A stretch of DNA of 64,000 nucleotides, taken from assembly GCF_963678635.1 (NCBI RefSeq), contig NC_087063.1, forward strand, positions 34,756,540-34,820,539, read 5' to 3'. The position numbers were made by a program, and so were the translations under genes. Of the stretch, positions 22,402 to 33,240 are shown in pieces; the first letter of the stretch is position 1; the number at the start of each line of letters is the position of its first letter. The notes under the pieces are model-generated. The model had not been told where the DNA came from. It ran no database searches and saw only the letters and a program-made list of their open reading frames with translations. Source of the stretch: Symsagittifera roscoffensis. Taxonomy: Eukaryota > Xenacoelomorpha > Acoela > Convolutidae.

Positions 22402-23878
22402 TATCTATTATCTAATATTTTATATTTAAATGCGGGATTCACTCTCTCGCCATGTTTAAGCTTTTTCAACGTATTAGTTTTGTATGTTTAACAAATGAAT
22501 TTTTTCACGTTTCAGCTATATCGTATATTGCAATGGTTAAGGTTTTTTTTCGATTTTCCAGTGTTTAAATTCAGTGTTTATTTCGTCAAGTTTGAAATAA
22601 GCAACCTGAAAGTGGTATGTTGTCAGAGTTTTCCCAGGCTTTGCGATTCTGGCCTCCATATATGAATAACCAAATCCTTGTACTTTACGAGATAGGCAAT
22701 TTTCGAGATGTTTCAAAAATTTCTAAAAATAATTAAATTTAAAAAATTTCTCAATTTGTAAAATCCGTACCCTGTAGTTGGGTGCTGCCAGTTTACTCTC
22801 AGGGGTTGCGAGTCTTGCCTTTCATTATGGCTGCTCGAATCCTTGTAGTTTTCGAGATATGACGTTTTTTTTTCAAAATTTTTCAGAAAATTTAGACAGA
22901 AAATTTCACAAAACTTGAAATTGCCATCTCTGTAGTGAGGCTCTGTTAGGGTACTCTCAGGAGTTGCAATTTTTGCCTCCCAAAATGACTGCTCAAATCT
23001 TTGTAGTTTTCGAGATATGACGTTTTTTTTTATTTTCTCCGAAATTTTCAAAAAAACTTAAATGTCAAGTTCCAAAACTTTGAAGACATCAATCCTGTTA
23101 TTGGAATCTTTGAGAGTACTATCCGGGGTTTGCAAATCTTGCCTCTGAATGGGACTGCTCAAAATCTTGCAGTTTTCCAGATATTACGTTTTTTGTGATT
23201 TTTTTCAAAAAAATTTTCATGAAAATTAAGTTAATTTTTTTTTCAAATTTTGAAGTTTTTAACCCATAGTTGGGGGACTGTCAGAGTAATATCAGGGGTT
23301 GCAAATTCTGCTTACATTTAAGAATGCTCAAATCATTTTTGTTTAAGAGATAGACGATTTTTGTGATTTTTTAAAGAAATTTTCAGAAAACTCAAATTAC
23401 AAAATAATTCGTTGAAGTGAAATTTCCAAGACTGTAGTTGTGTACTTTCAAAGAATGCGAATATTCCCCTCAGAAAAGACTGCTCAAATTTTTGTAGTTT
23501 TCGAAATAAGAATTTTTTTAATGGTTTTCAAAAAAAAATACCTCTTTTAGTGAAACTTATCAAAATTTGAATTTCCTAACGTTGTAGTTGGGTACTGTAA
23601 GGGTACTCTCAGGAGTTGCAAATCTTGCGTCCAAATGCGACTGCTTAATTGCTATCAGTTTCCCAGATGTGACGTTTCTCAGTTCATTTTAAATTTTTCG
23701 AAGAACTTATATAAAACTTCACAAAATTCTATGGTTCTTCAAAGTTTGTTTAATAAACTTGAAAAAACATAGCAAAATTTTTAATTACGAACCCTGTAAT
23801 TGGGTGCTGTCAGAGTACACTCAAAGAATGGTGTTTTGAGTTGAAAATTTGAAGCACCGGAGGTGCGGTACACGCTAG
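22402..23878 (+). mobile_element. Non-autonomous Helitron-like element 1
   Basis: The 5' end is A|TCTATCTATTATC, then TTTATATTTAAATGCGGG. The 3' end is GCACCGGAGGTGC, a hairpin with a 5-bp stem and 3-nt loop, followed by eight bases and CTAG at 23875-23878, with T next. These are the known hallmarks of Helitrons (5' TC, 3' hairpin plus CTRR, insertion between A and T). There is no Rep/helicase reading frame in the 1477 bp. The interior is a degenerate tandem series of about seven units of 150-210 bp. Confidence 0.8.
22765..23815 (+). repeat. Internal degenerate tandem repeat of Helitron 1
   Basis: Units carrying TGTAGTTGGGTRCTGTCAGAG, an ACTCTCAGGGGTTGCAAATCT-like part and CTTGTAGTTTTCGAGATATGA-like parts begin near 22771, 22930, 23094, 23265, 23433, 23583 and 23794, so the period is about 150-210 bp. 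Divergence between units is high, which suggests old internal amplification. The open frame at 22713-23051 on the minus strand is a by-product of this repeat. Confidence 0.8.
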
Positions 23879-24497
23879 TCTATCTATTATATATTTAAAT
23901 GCGGGCTTCACTATCTCGCCATGCTTAAGCTTTTTCAACGTATTATTTTTGCATGTTTAAGCTATATCGTATATTGCAATGGTTAAGAATTTTTTTTTCG
24001 ATTTTGCAATTTGATTTTAGTGGTTATTTTACGGAGTTTAAATTAAGCAGCCCAATATCGAATTAGGGGTTGCGAATTTGGCCTCCAATTTTGAATGCCC
24101 GAATCGTTTTAGTTAACGAGATAAGACGATTTTTGAAATTTTTCACAAAATCTGAAATTTCCAGCCCTTTAGTTGGGTACTGTCAGAGAACTATCAAGGA
24201 TTGCGAGTCTTGCCTCCAAATATGACTGCTCAAATCCCTCACTCAAATTCCTAACTCTATAGTAGGGTGCTCTCAGGGACTCTCAGTGGTTGCAAATCTG
24301 GCCTCCAAATTTCTCCAGAGGCCCATAAGTTTTCGAGATGACGCTTTTAAAATGGGAATTAAAAATTACCAACCCTCTGTAATAGGGTGCAGTCAGAGTA
24401 GAGTACACTTAAAGTTTGCAGATGTTGTTTCCAATATATGCGGTTTTTCTTGAGTTGTCGAAAAATTTCGAAGCACCGGAGGTGTGTTAAACGCTAG
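23879..24497 (+). mobile_element. Non-autonomous Helitron-like element 2, head-to-tail with element 1
   Basis: It begins TCTATCTATTATATATTTAA directly after the CTAG of element 1 and ends with hairpin GCACCGGAGGTGT, then CTAG at 24494-24497, followed by T. At 619 bp it carries only about three of the internal units found in element 1. It lies about 200 bp upstream of the start codon of the carrier gene, so it may overlap that gene's promoter region. Confidence 0.8.
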
Positions 24498-24704
24498 TTT
24501 AAATTTAAGTCAGCTCAAAAAGTGAATTTACACGCGTTATGACACCCACTAAATTTCATCATCACTTGATTGTAATCTTTGACTTTGACTTTAATGTTAG
24601 ATATCTGTTTTTTTTAATAGTATATGTTATTTGTTATATTAAACCGCATTTGGTGTACAAGTGTTAAGTGGATTTGCTTTCTTACTTCTCAAGTAACAAC
24701 TATC

Positions 24705-27700
24705 ATGTTTAGTGACTTGCATGTGAAGGTGATCAATGGAGCCGCAGCCGGTGTCTTAGGTGAGTATTTTTAGATTGCACCAAAGGGTTTCGAGCGCGTC
24801 TGAAATAATATTTTTTGGCGAAACCTCTTGGGAAGAATAGCTGGTAATAAGAGGTTATTGCGTTTCTCAGAATTCATATGCAGAGTATGGTTATTTACAT
24901 TGAAGTTTTACAGTTTTTGAATTGCGGATTTTCAAAAATTTTGCTAGTGCACCCAGAACAGTACATAAACCCTATTTTGCCAAAAAAAATTAGCGCATCG
25001 GGCAAATTTTTGAAAATTTTTTTTGTCAATGTCGTTTTTGGGCACTTTTTGGAAAATTTTGAAATGCGTTTTTTAACGCTCTCCTTCAAAATAAGCTTTA
25101 TTGGCGTCTTAAGAAAAATTTTAGGGTTGGTGTTTCGAAAATGGATGTGATCAAATAATACCCCCTCCCCCTTAAATCCGCCCCTGCTCCTATTAATCAA
25201 AAGAATGCAAATAAAGTTCAGCCTGGCAATAAATAGGTTTTAGTTTTTATGTCAGAATTTTTAACTGATCTTGTCTTAATTATTTGAGGTAAAAGATGGC
25301 GAATACGATTACCTGTAGTTTTTTTTGGATACCAGGGCGTTAATTGTATGCTAGTAGTCTGGGTTGGCCTAGCAATTCAAATCCTTTTACCAGACCTATT
25401 TTACCTCTTTACCCGTACCTTCCATCAGCACAAATGTGAATGAAGCTTAAGAAAGTGTGAAAATGCATTGGTGAAAGTTAAAAGGAAGACGCATGGTTGA
25501 CAATTCGGGAATGATATATCTTGTTCACACAAGTTATTACCCTTGTGGTAAGCAAGAGTATTGCAATAGGGTACTAGACATTTTTCCCGTAAATAACTTC
25601 CCACAGAATGGTCGATTTAAGTATCAGTGGTAAATTTCACTACTGCAGATTGCTGACAGGCTCAATTTCTTGAAAATTTAAATAAAACTACCACAATTTA
25701 GGTACTAATTAGGGGAAGTTCGTTTCAGGTAAAGCTTTTCTTTCAAAAAAAATTCTTGAAAAAGATTTTTTTTTCGCATTCGTGGTTTTCGTCCTAGTTT
25801 TTGTCGGCTCATTTTCTCTTTTTTTAATGCAGTTTGTATTATCTGGTACGTTTTTTGTACCTACGTTCCAAAGCACAGGCTTTTTTTTAACTAAAATTGA
25901 AAGTTCTGCAATTTGTGATATTTTTTTCCCTTTGACGGTTTTGGCTGACATTATTTTAGCTTAGTCAAATTATGTTGCGTAGTTTTGACGGTAAAGTATA
26001 TCTTAATGCTTTTGTGTTTCGTAAAAAATTTTAAAACTTAATAGCTCAAAATTTTTTTATGACAACCATTTTTTCGGCTAATTTCTTCTCTTCATTCTGT
26101 TCTTTTTGCAAATCTTTTCAGTAATATTGATCCTTAACATCTTCTCAATTGGCCTCGCGTTTCGACCGGGCCTTGTTTTTTGTTTAGTTTGTATGCAATT
26201 GACAAAAAAAATTGGTTAAAATTGAATTGTCGGATTTACTTGCGTTATTCTGCTCAAATTTTGTCTGCTAAGTTTCCTTTATCTAGGTTTTGTTTGAGCT
26301 GTAAGCAACTTTCAATGCAACTGCAAGTGCAGTGGGGAACTTAAACGATTTAAAAAAGGTCGTAAAATCATTTTTGTATGGCTCAACTGGTGTCTGCTCA
26401 AAGGTTGTCGTCTTATTTTCTACATTGCCGTTTTTTGTGTGCAAAGCAACTTTCATTTTAATTGCAAGTGCAAGTATTGTTTATTGTAGTTTTAGGTGGG
26501 CCTTAAGTTTTGTTCCGTTGCTAATTTAATATTCAAATTTCTAAGATTTTTGACTGGAATGAGTTTTAATTGAGAAATATCGAGAAATTTAAAATTTTAA
26601 TAGACCTTGTTTTTTATTTTTCGTAACTTTTTTCTCTTTTATTACTTATGTTTTTCATGTGTTTGTTGCATCGCAAGTGGAAGCTGTGTAAAATATTGGT
26701 TTCTTCTGTTTTTTTGGACATAAAACGCAGTTTTGGGTGACCCTGTATTCTTATTTAATCCAAGTGTTTAGCGTCTGCTGATGAAGTGATCGGTCCGATT
26801 TTCAATGCCTTAGTGTGTTGAATAGGCGTGGCGACTACTTTTCCTCTGGATCTGGTGAAGACCAACCTGCAATTGCATCCTACCTCCTATCAGGGTATCC
26901 GAGACTGCTTCCGCAAAATTTACTCCTCGGGAGGACTCGTATCTTTCTACAGGGGTATGTGAAACAAATAACTCCAAAATAAATCAGGAACTAGTTTTCA
27001 GAGCGTATTTTCCAAAAATTTATGATCATCTTAACATTTTTGTCTATCGAATGCAAAATGCGATCCTTTCGTAGTAATTTTTTTGTGTAATGTTAATTGT
27101 GACATAGTTTATTGTACACCATCGCCTACGGCATATTCTTTGTATGATCTAACTTAATTTGGTTTCAGGTATTAAGCCGAATCTTTTGCTCATTTCTCCC
27201 GAGAAAGCGATCAAATTATCTTGCAATGACATTTTCAGGAAACAGCTTCTTGGCAATCGGTGAGTTTAATTTGCAAATGATTGATCTAATCAATCTAATT
27301 TATTGTGTGTGTGTGCGGGGAGATGAGTTGAATCTATATGTTAATATGGGCTAGGTTGTGGTATTTTGCATATTTAGCGCATATGTTATGAGTTGTTCTG
27401 CTCTGCTAAATTTTAGAAAAAAAGCGCCTTTATAAAAAAATATACAGAAGTATGGCTTCATTATGCAAAAAAATGCATCAACGAAATTTTATCAAGCTTT
27501 AGGCATTTTATACTAAAATTAAAATTCCTTGCAATGTGTTCTGCTTTTGTGCAAATAATTTGTTCCAAGAAGTTTTGCCGACTTCTTTTTAATGACATTA
27601 TAAATGCAAGTACATATGCCAGTACGTGTGGTCACCCTGTATTCTTATTGAATCCAAGTGTACGGAAAAATTCTGATGCAGAAAGTTATGCAGAACTTTG

Positions 27701-30700
27701 ATTTTTTTTTGAAAAATATTAATTAAGTTGCTGTTTTACACTTAATTTTACGCTGTAATTCGGACTTAATTTTACGCTGTAATTCCGTGAAGCTTATCGT
27801 GTTGCTTCTGTGGTTACACTTTTCTAACCATATGTTGCCTGTTTTTTGACAATTTGATTTTCCTACAAGATGGTTTTCTTTAAACTAAATGATAGAAATA
27901 TAGCACTTTTCACTATTATATTTAATACTTTCCAGTTATGTCAAATCGTGAGTAATGTCAAATTCTTCTCTTTTCTTCTGAGTGAGGGAAGGTTTTTATC
28001 TCCGAATGACAAAAATGTTCTCCTTAATAATCAACTGATCTCTTCAATATAACTTTTAAATTGTTCTTAAGAGTCTAACCGTCGAATCCGTTTGGAAAAC
28101 GTCTTCCGCAGGTGTAATAGTCTAACCGTCGATTCCGTTTAGAAAACGTCTTCCACTGGTGTACGAGTGCATAGCGGGCGGCGGCGCTGGACTTTGTCAA
28201 GGTGTCATCACAACTCCGATGGAGCTCTTGAAAATCAGAGGTCAGGCTAGATTGGCAGTGGCTGCATCTTTGACCAACACGGCAGCTCCCTCAGCGAATC
28301 TCAACTCGAAACCAAATCAGTCTTCCTATGCTAATGTAAAACAGACCTCAAATTTGTCAACTAAGGTAGAAAGTGGAGCTTCTCAGAAACCAAGCGAATC
28401 GACCATTTTCAAAGAGTGTGTAAAAATAGTAAAAAATGAGGGCTTTAGAGGCATTTATAAAGGTGCGGGTCCGACCTTGATGCGAGATATTCCGTTTTCG
28501 ATGTGCTATTTTCCGATGTTTGCGCACTTGAATCATGCCAATTTGAATGCAGACGGCACCTCGAAGCCACTGTGGTCTCTGGTATCAGGAGTGGGCGCGG
28601 GCGCCTTCTCCGCTTGGATCGTGACACCACTTGACTGTTAGTGGTTTGTTGTTAAGAGTCATGAACGTAGTGAATACTCTTAAATAGGTCTCAGTGATTT
28701 TTTTCGTTGGTTTTTTTTCAAGAAAAAGTCATAAAATTTGTTCTCGGTCAAGTTCGATTTCCTTTTTTAAATTCATTTCATTTCCTTTGTTAAAACGAAG
28801 GCAAATTCCACTATGGGACAGCAAAGGTTAAATGATCACCAAAAATATGATCGACTTCTAGTTTCGAAAGTGGTATTTAATTTTCAGACTTCCAAACGGA
28901 ATGAAAAATTTACCGATTGACCCAGTTTTCTTGAATTGGGTTAATTTATCTATAAGTGTCAATCAAAACTTTTCTGAAATCCAAAGAGCTTTAAGACCAA
29001 TATTTTTCTTTGAAGTTCAAAAGTTGTTCTTTCAAAAATAGGTTTTTCTGTTTGTTTTCTGTTTACTTGCGTTCATTGACTCTTTTCCAACTGTTTGATG
29101 GCTATGTTTGATTTTTGAGCGTTAATGAACAAAAATTTTACAGCTATTTAGGGTGTGTGGTTTTTTAAGGAAAAAACTGTTCAAGCGTAAGTTTCATTTT
29201 TCATTGTAAGATTTTGAAGTTCGATTCAATATCATTTGCTTAAAGTGGGGCATAAAACGTTAATTAATTTAAGGTTCCTAAAGATGTTGTAATTTCAGAA
29301 TTCCCGGCCGCATAAAAACTTACTTTTTGACCCAGTTTCTCTAATTAGTTAAGCTTGATGAAAAAGTTGTCAATTTAACGAAATTAATGACAATCAAATT
29401 GCTTTGTCATCATTTATTTTTTCTCCGAAATTGAAAGTTAGAAAGAGAATTCATCTTATTTTTTTGGTTTCCTTGTTCACTGATCCTTTGCCACCTGTCT
29501 GCTGGCTACGTTTTTTGAAATTCGTGTGATATCTAAAGGTAGCTAATAGTAGGCTTGTCGAGGATTTACGAAATTTCAGAGGTTATTTTAGTGGAATATT
29601 ATTCCTTCGTTTCGATATACTTATTCAAGCTTAAGTTTGGTCGAAGGTGTGTTTACTCATCAAGTTTTTTGTTTAGATGTGAAAACTCAAATTCAATCTC
29701 CGACAGCAAAAGAAGGCCTAAAGATTCATACACTTATTGTGTAAGTATGTTCGATCAACTTTTATTGTTCCGACTCTTGAAAATGATGAAGATAATTGTC
29801 ATAGGGTGCTTAAGATCAATGAATGTTGTGAAAACGCTTCTATAGGTCTTGCAGATTTTTTTTTTCAGGAATAGTCTTAATTAACTACAGATTTATAACT
29901 AAGATAACTACGATAACTAAGAATAACTAGAGTTTTATGCATTTATTAATGCACTGATGCATATATGCACTTTTTCTTTTGAGTTCAATTGAAATTCATC
30001 TGCTGATAGTGACGTAAATAGCACTTTCCAAAATTTAACGTCGAAATGGCGCGAAAAAACGAACGTGGAATTTAATTTCTAAAAAAACTCCTATCCAGCA
30101 GAAGAAAAACTCTACCTATTGATCCAGTTTTCTCTAGTTGGGTTCATGTTATCATAAAAGCGCCAATCATAAATTGTTCAAGAAATTCAAAGAGCTTAAA
30201 TGGTATCTATTTTTTTGTGAAATTCGAAAGTTAAGATTTTTTCAAGACAGTTAGTGTTTGTTTGTTACTTGCGTTCATTACTCTTTTTTGCCAGTGTCAA
30301 TGAAAGTCGGTTTACATTTTAACATACGTCAAATTTTGAGCGAGTAGGTCTTGTTAAAGAAAATCTTTATTTAAGAACTAAAAACTTATTGATTCGAACA
30401 ATTTTTTAAAAATTTTCTTAGTGTCAATGAAAGTCGGTTTATTTTTTAACAGACGTCTAATTTTGAGCAAGTAGGTGTTGTTAAATAAACTCTTTATGTA
30501 AGAACTAAAAACTTAGTTTACCTCTGGATGTTTTGGAAGCTTCATTTGGAGCTTCCTTAGCAATAAAATGTTTTTCAAAATCAAAAAGTTAATCTGCAAA
30601 AGATTAAGATAAAACTTTGGCACTTTTTCTCTGAATTTTTCCCTTATTTAAGATCGATGAGTGTAATAAATACTCTCACTCGTGTTGGTTTTTAAGAGTA

Positions 30701-31470
30701 CTGAACTTAGTGAGTACTCTTATATAGGTCTTGCTGATTTTTTATGTTTTTTTTTTCAGGAAAAACTCAAAATTTGTTCACGCTCATTTTTGGTTTTTCG
30801 CTGTTTGACTTGTGATTTTTTTCAAGCTCAGTGCATTTTATTTTAAAAATGAAGGCAAACTCCACTATCAAACAGCAAAAGCTTAATGGAGACGAAAAAC
30901 GTGATCGGCTTCTAATTTCGAAAATGGAAGTTAATTATTAGATTTCCGAGCGAAATAAAAATTTTGCCTATTGATGGGGTAGATTTTTCAAAAAAAAAAA
31001 TGTTCATCATAATCAAATTCAAAGAGCTTTTAGTTCATCTACTTTTTTTCTTCGAAATTCAAATGTTGAAGTTTTTGAAAAAAAACAAGTCAGTTTTTTT
31101 TTCAGTTTCCTTGCGTTCATTACACTTTTCTACCTGTCAGTTGGCTATATTTTAAGGATTTACATTTTTCTTTGAAATTATTTGACAAATTTAACTTCCT
31201 TACTTTTTGTATCTAACTTCTCGAGGAATGAAAAGTCTGGAAAAGTCGGAAATCAGTTTGGCAGGTTAGACAGTCCCGAGTTGGTGATATGTTGGTGCCT
31301 TTTTTGGTTTCAGAGATACAATAAGCAAACAGGGTCCAAGAGGACTGTTCACAGGCGCACTTCCAAGAGTCATGGTGGTGGCCCCATTGTTTGGAGTCGC
31401 ACAAGCCACCTACTACATTGGGTTGGGCGAGAGAATTTTGGGACGCCAGGACTGGGACAAACCTATCTAG
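24705..31470 (+). CDS. SLC25A22: Mitochondrial glutamate carrier (SLC25A18/22-like), six exons, complete
   Basis: Exons: 24705-24759, 26826-26954, 27169-27259, 28143-28636, 29677-29740 and 31314-31470 (TAG). All introns are GT-AG, phases agree, and the sum is 990 nt, 329 codons plus stop, close to the family's usual 315-323. The three carrier signatures P-x-[DE]-x-x-[KR] are present: PLDLVK (25-30), PMELLK (117-122) and PLDYVK (254-259). Family-specific features of glutamate carriers are visible: LLISPEKAIKL (exon 3), ECIAGGGAG (100-108), YKGAGPTLMRDIPF (exon 4) and APLFGVAQATYY (exon 6). A Ser/Asn-rich linker of about 70 residues follows the second signature, where the vertebrate proteins also have a long loop. 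The inferred role is glutamate/H+ transport across the mitochondrial inner membrane. Introns 4 and 5 are filled with hairpin-headed repeats. Orthology to A18 versus A22 is not resolvable here. Confidence 0.93.
28072..28165 (+). repeat. 47-bp tandem duplication spanning the exon 4 acceptor
   Basis: 28072-28118 and 28119-28165 are two direct copies of a segment beginning AGTCTAACCGTCGAWTCCG. The second contains the used acceptor TTTAG|AAAACGTCTTCCACTG. In the first, the corresponding position reads TTTGG, so the acceptor dinucleotide is lost, although CCGCAG near 28106-28111 offers another AG. The duplication thus copied an intron-exon boundary. Confidence 0.85.
28653..29109 (+). mobile_element. 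Hairpin-headed interspersed element in carrier intron 4
   Basis: It starts TAAGAGTCATGAACGTAGTG then AATACTCTTAAATAGGTCTC, has GAAGGCAAATTCCACTATGG, TTCCAAACGGAATGAAA and CCGATTGACCCAGTTTTC, and ends GCGTTCATTGACTCTTTTCC and TGATGGCTATG. It begins only 16 bases after the donor of exon 4. A second, partial body of the family without the head follows at about 29200-29520. Confidence 0.75.
29811..30295 (+). mobile_element. Hairpin-headed interspersed element in carrier intron 5
   Basis: It starts TAAGATCAATGAATGTTGTG, a diverged head, then CTATAGGTCTTGCAGATTTT, TTGAGTTCAATTGAAATTCA and TATTGATCCAGTTTTCTC, and ends GCGTTCATTACTCTTTTTTGCC. It is most similar to the 20997 copy, sharing the ATGCATTTATTAATGCA-type stretch. 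It carries no reading frame of note. Confidence 0.65.
30294..30525 (+). repeat. ~125-bp direct tandem duplication
   Basis: AGTGTCAATGAAAGTCGGTT with the following ~100 bases (about 30294-30397) is repeated at 30419-30522, including GTAGGTSTTGTTAAA and AAGAACTAAAAACTTA. The copies differ by a handful of substitutions. It is non-coding, within carrier intron 5. Confidence 0.8.
30693..31150 (+). mobile_element. Hairpin-headed interspersed element with perfect head hairpin
   Basis: The head is TAAGAGTACT, ten bases, then AGTACTCTTA: a perfect 10-bp inverted repeat. It continues with TATATAGGTCTTGCTGATTT, GAAGGCAAACTCCACTATCA, ATTTCCGAGCGAAATAAA and GCCTATTGATG, and ends GCGTTCATTACACTTTTC and TCAGTTGGCTAT. 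It ends about 160 bp before the acceptor of carrier exon 6. Confidence 0.75.
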
Positions 31471-31663
31471 GGAGGAGGGAAACCCTGCCACCTCTTTTAA
31501 AACTGACAGTCAACACTTGATCTGTATTGTTGTTTAGATTTAGAAATAACTTAGCACTGTGAGAAACACTGTCAAACAATTGTGCCATGAATTGACCTCA
31601 GCCAAAAACTGACCACGATAAAAGCTTTAAGAAATGACCAAACTTCTTATCCACAATTAAAAG

Positions 31664-31669
31664 AATAAA
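31664..31669 (+). promoter_or_regulatory. Polyadenylation signal of the carrier gene
   Basis: AATAAA lies 194 bases after the carrier stop codon, followed within about 30 bases by T/G-rich sequence (CTTGTTATATTTGG), the usual arrangement for cleavage and polyadenylation. Confidence 0.55.
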
Positions 31670-32629
31670 ATTTAGAAAAATCTTGTTATATTTGGTAGTC
31701 GATGTAAATCGCATCAAACATTTTCCATATTTATGCATTCCACGTTCATTGCCTTGCAATTTATAGCTGCTAGATACGGGTTGTGATTTGTAAATTTAGA
31801 GCTGTAAGTTCGGAAATGTTTTCTCGCCAATTGTCTTAGCTTGTAGGATAGTAAATTGTTCTCAATGGCATTAATTATATCTAATGTAAAAAAAATTGAA
31901 GGAGTTGAATTGAATTTGATCTCCTGTATCGTTAGTTTAACATAAGCAAATCTTACCGAGTGACGTTATGAGTAACTAAAGGAACTACGAAAAAATGATA
32001 GTAATGTGATATTTCTGTCTTCATGAAAGGGGCTTTTTAGTCTCAAGACGTTTCTTTCAAAGCTTCTTACATAGATGGGCATATTGTAAGTAAGGATGGG
32101 CAACTAACAACAACAATGTTGAAAGTAGCAAAGAAGTTCCGACAGCAATTTTTTCAAAATAAAATTGATTAAAAAAACTACAAAAAGTTGCAGTAAACAC
32201 GCTTACTCAAGCTGCATAAACTAAACTAGTTTTAACGTATATATTGATTGGTTAGACCTAAATACCAATGTTATTGCAGGACGTGAAAGAAACTTCTTCA
32301 TCTCTTTGTGGAGAGAAAACGGCATTTATTTATTGACTTTTTTTAACCTTTACAGTATTTAAATTTTTGAAAGACTAGACAATTTTTAAATTCATATTCT
32401 GAAAAAGCCTCCTACGTCATTAATTATCAATGCTTAAAAGCCTCATTGTGAGCGTAATGTTACACGATCAGTCCAAGTTTTCGAACGCTAGTCGCAATTT
32501 TTTGAGCTAAATTTTGTTGAAATAGTTTTCTAGAGAACTTTCATAGCAGTTCGATTATCTCTACTCTCTGAGATCAAACAAAAAAGTTCTCTGCATTTTT
32601 GAATTCACTGAATTAATCCAAGAATTTTG
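31670..32629. other. No gene seen
   Basis: AT-rich intergenic sequence between the carrier 3' end and the foldback element. I see no exon or terminal repeat in it. Confidence 0.5.
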
Positions 32630-33231
32630 AATATTTATTCAGCAATACCCCTATATTGCCATGTAAATCCATGCAAAGGAGCCACATAGTTTAACTATGT
32701 CTTTCTTTCATTTATTTATTGTGATAAAACTGGATTTTTTTACGTCCACTCAGGCACTAATAAAAATTGAGTTATATTATACATTTCTCGTTTCCATGCA
32801 ACTTCAGGTGCGGAAACGATTCACTATATGCAGATAGGCGAGACTGCAATTCGCAAAACAAGTGAGAGTACTGCAAACTGGCTCTCAAAACGGCAAAAAA
32901 AGGAAAATGTATGAAAACTCAAATATATGCATTAAAAAACATTTTCGAGTTTTCATGCATTTTCCTTTTTTTGCCGTTTTAGAGCCAGTTTGTAGTTCTC
33001 TCACTTGTTTTGCGAAATGCAGTCTCGCCTATCTGCATATAATGAGTCTTTTTTGCACCTGAAGTTGCATGGAAACGAGAACTGTATAATAGAACTCAGT
33101 TTTTAGTGCCTGAGTGGACGTTGAAAAATCCAGTTTTATCACTAAATAAATGAAAGAAAACCATAGTTAAAATATGTGGCTCCTTTGCATGAATTTACAT
33201 GGCAATATATGGGTATTGTTGAATAAATGTT
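32630..33231. mobile_element. Foldback element, ~602 bp, arms of ~300 bp
   Basis: The left arm (32630 to about 32931) and right arm (about 32935 to 33231) are inverted copies. For example AGCAATACCCCTATATTGCC and GCAAAGGAGCCACATA on the left face GGCAATATATGGGTATTGTT and TATGTGGCTCCTTTGC on the right, and CAAACTGGCTCTCAAAACGG faces CCGTTTTAGAGCCAGTTTG. The spacer is almost absent, so transcribed RNA would form a long hairpin. There is no transposase frame. No target-site duplication was identified. Confidence 0.88.
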
Positions 33232-33240
33232 CCGTGTCTG

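Noticed and set aside
31182-31520. 112-codon plus-strand frame and 92-codon minus-strand frame over carrier exon 6
   Set aside because: Both are in the wrong frame; the spliced carrier frame through 31314-31470 gives the conserved APLFGVAQ segment and the family-typical length.
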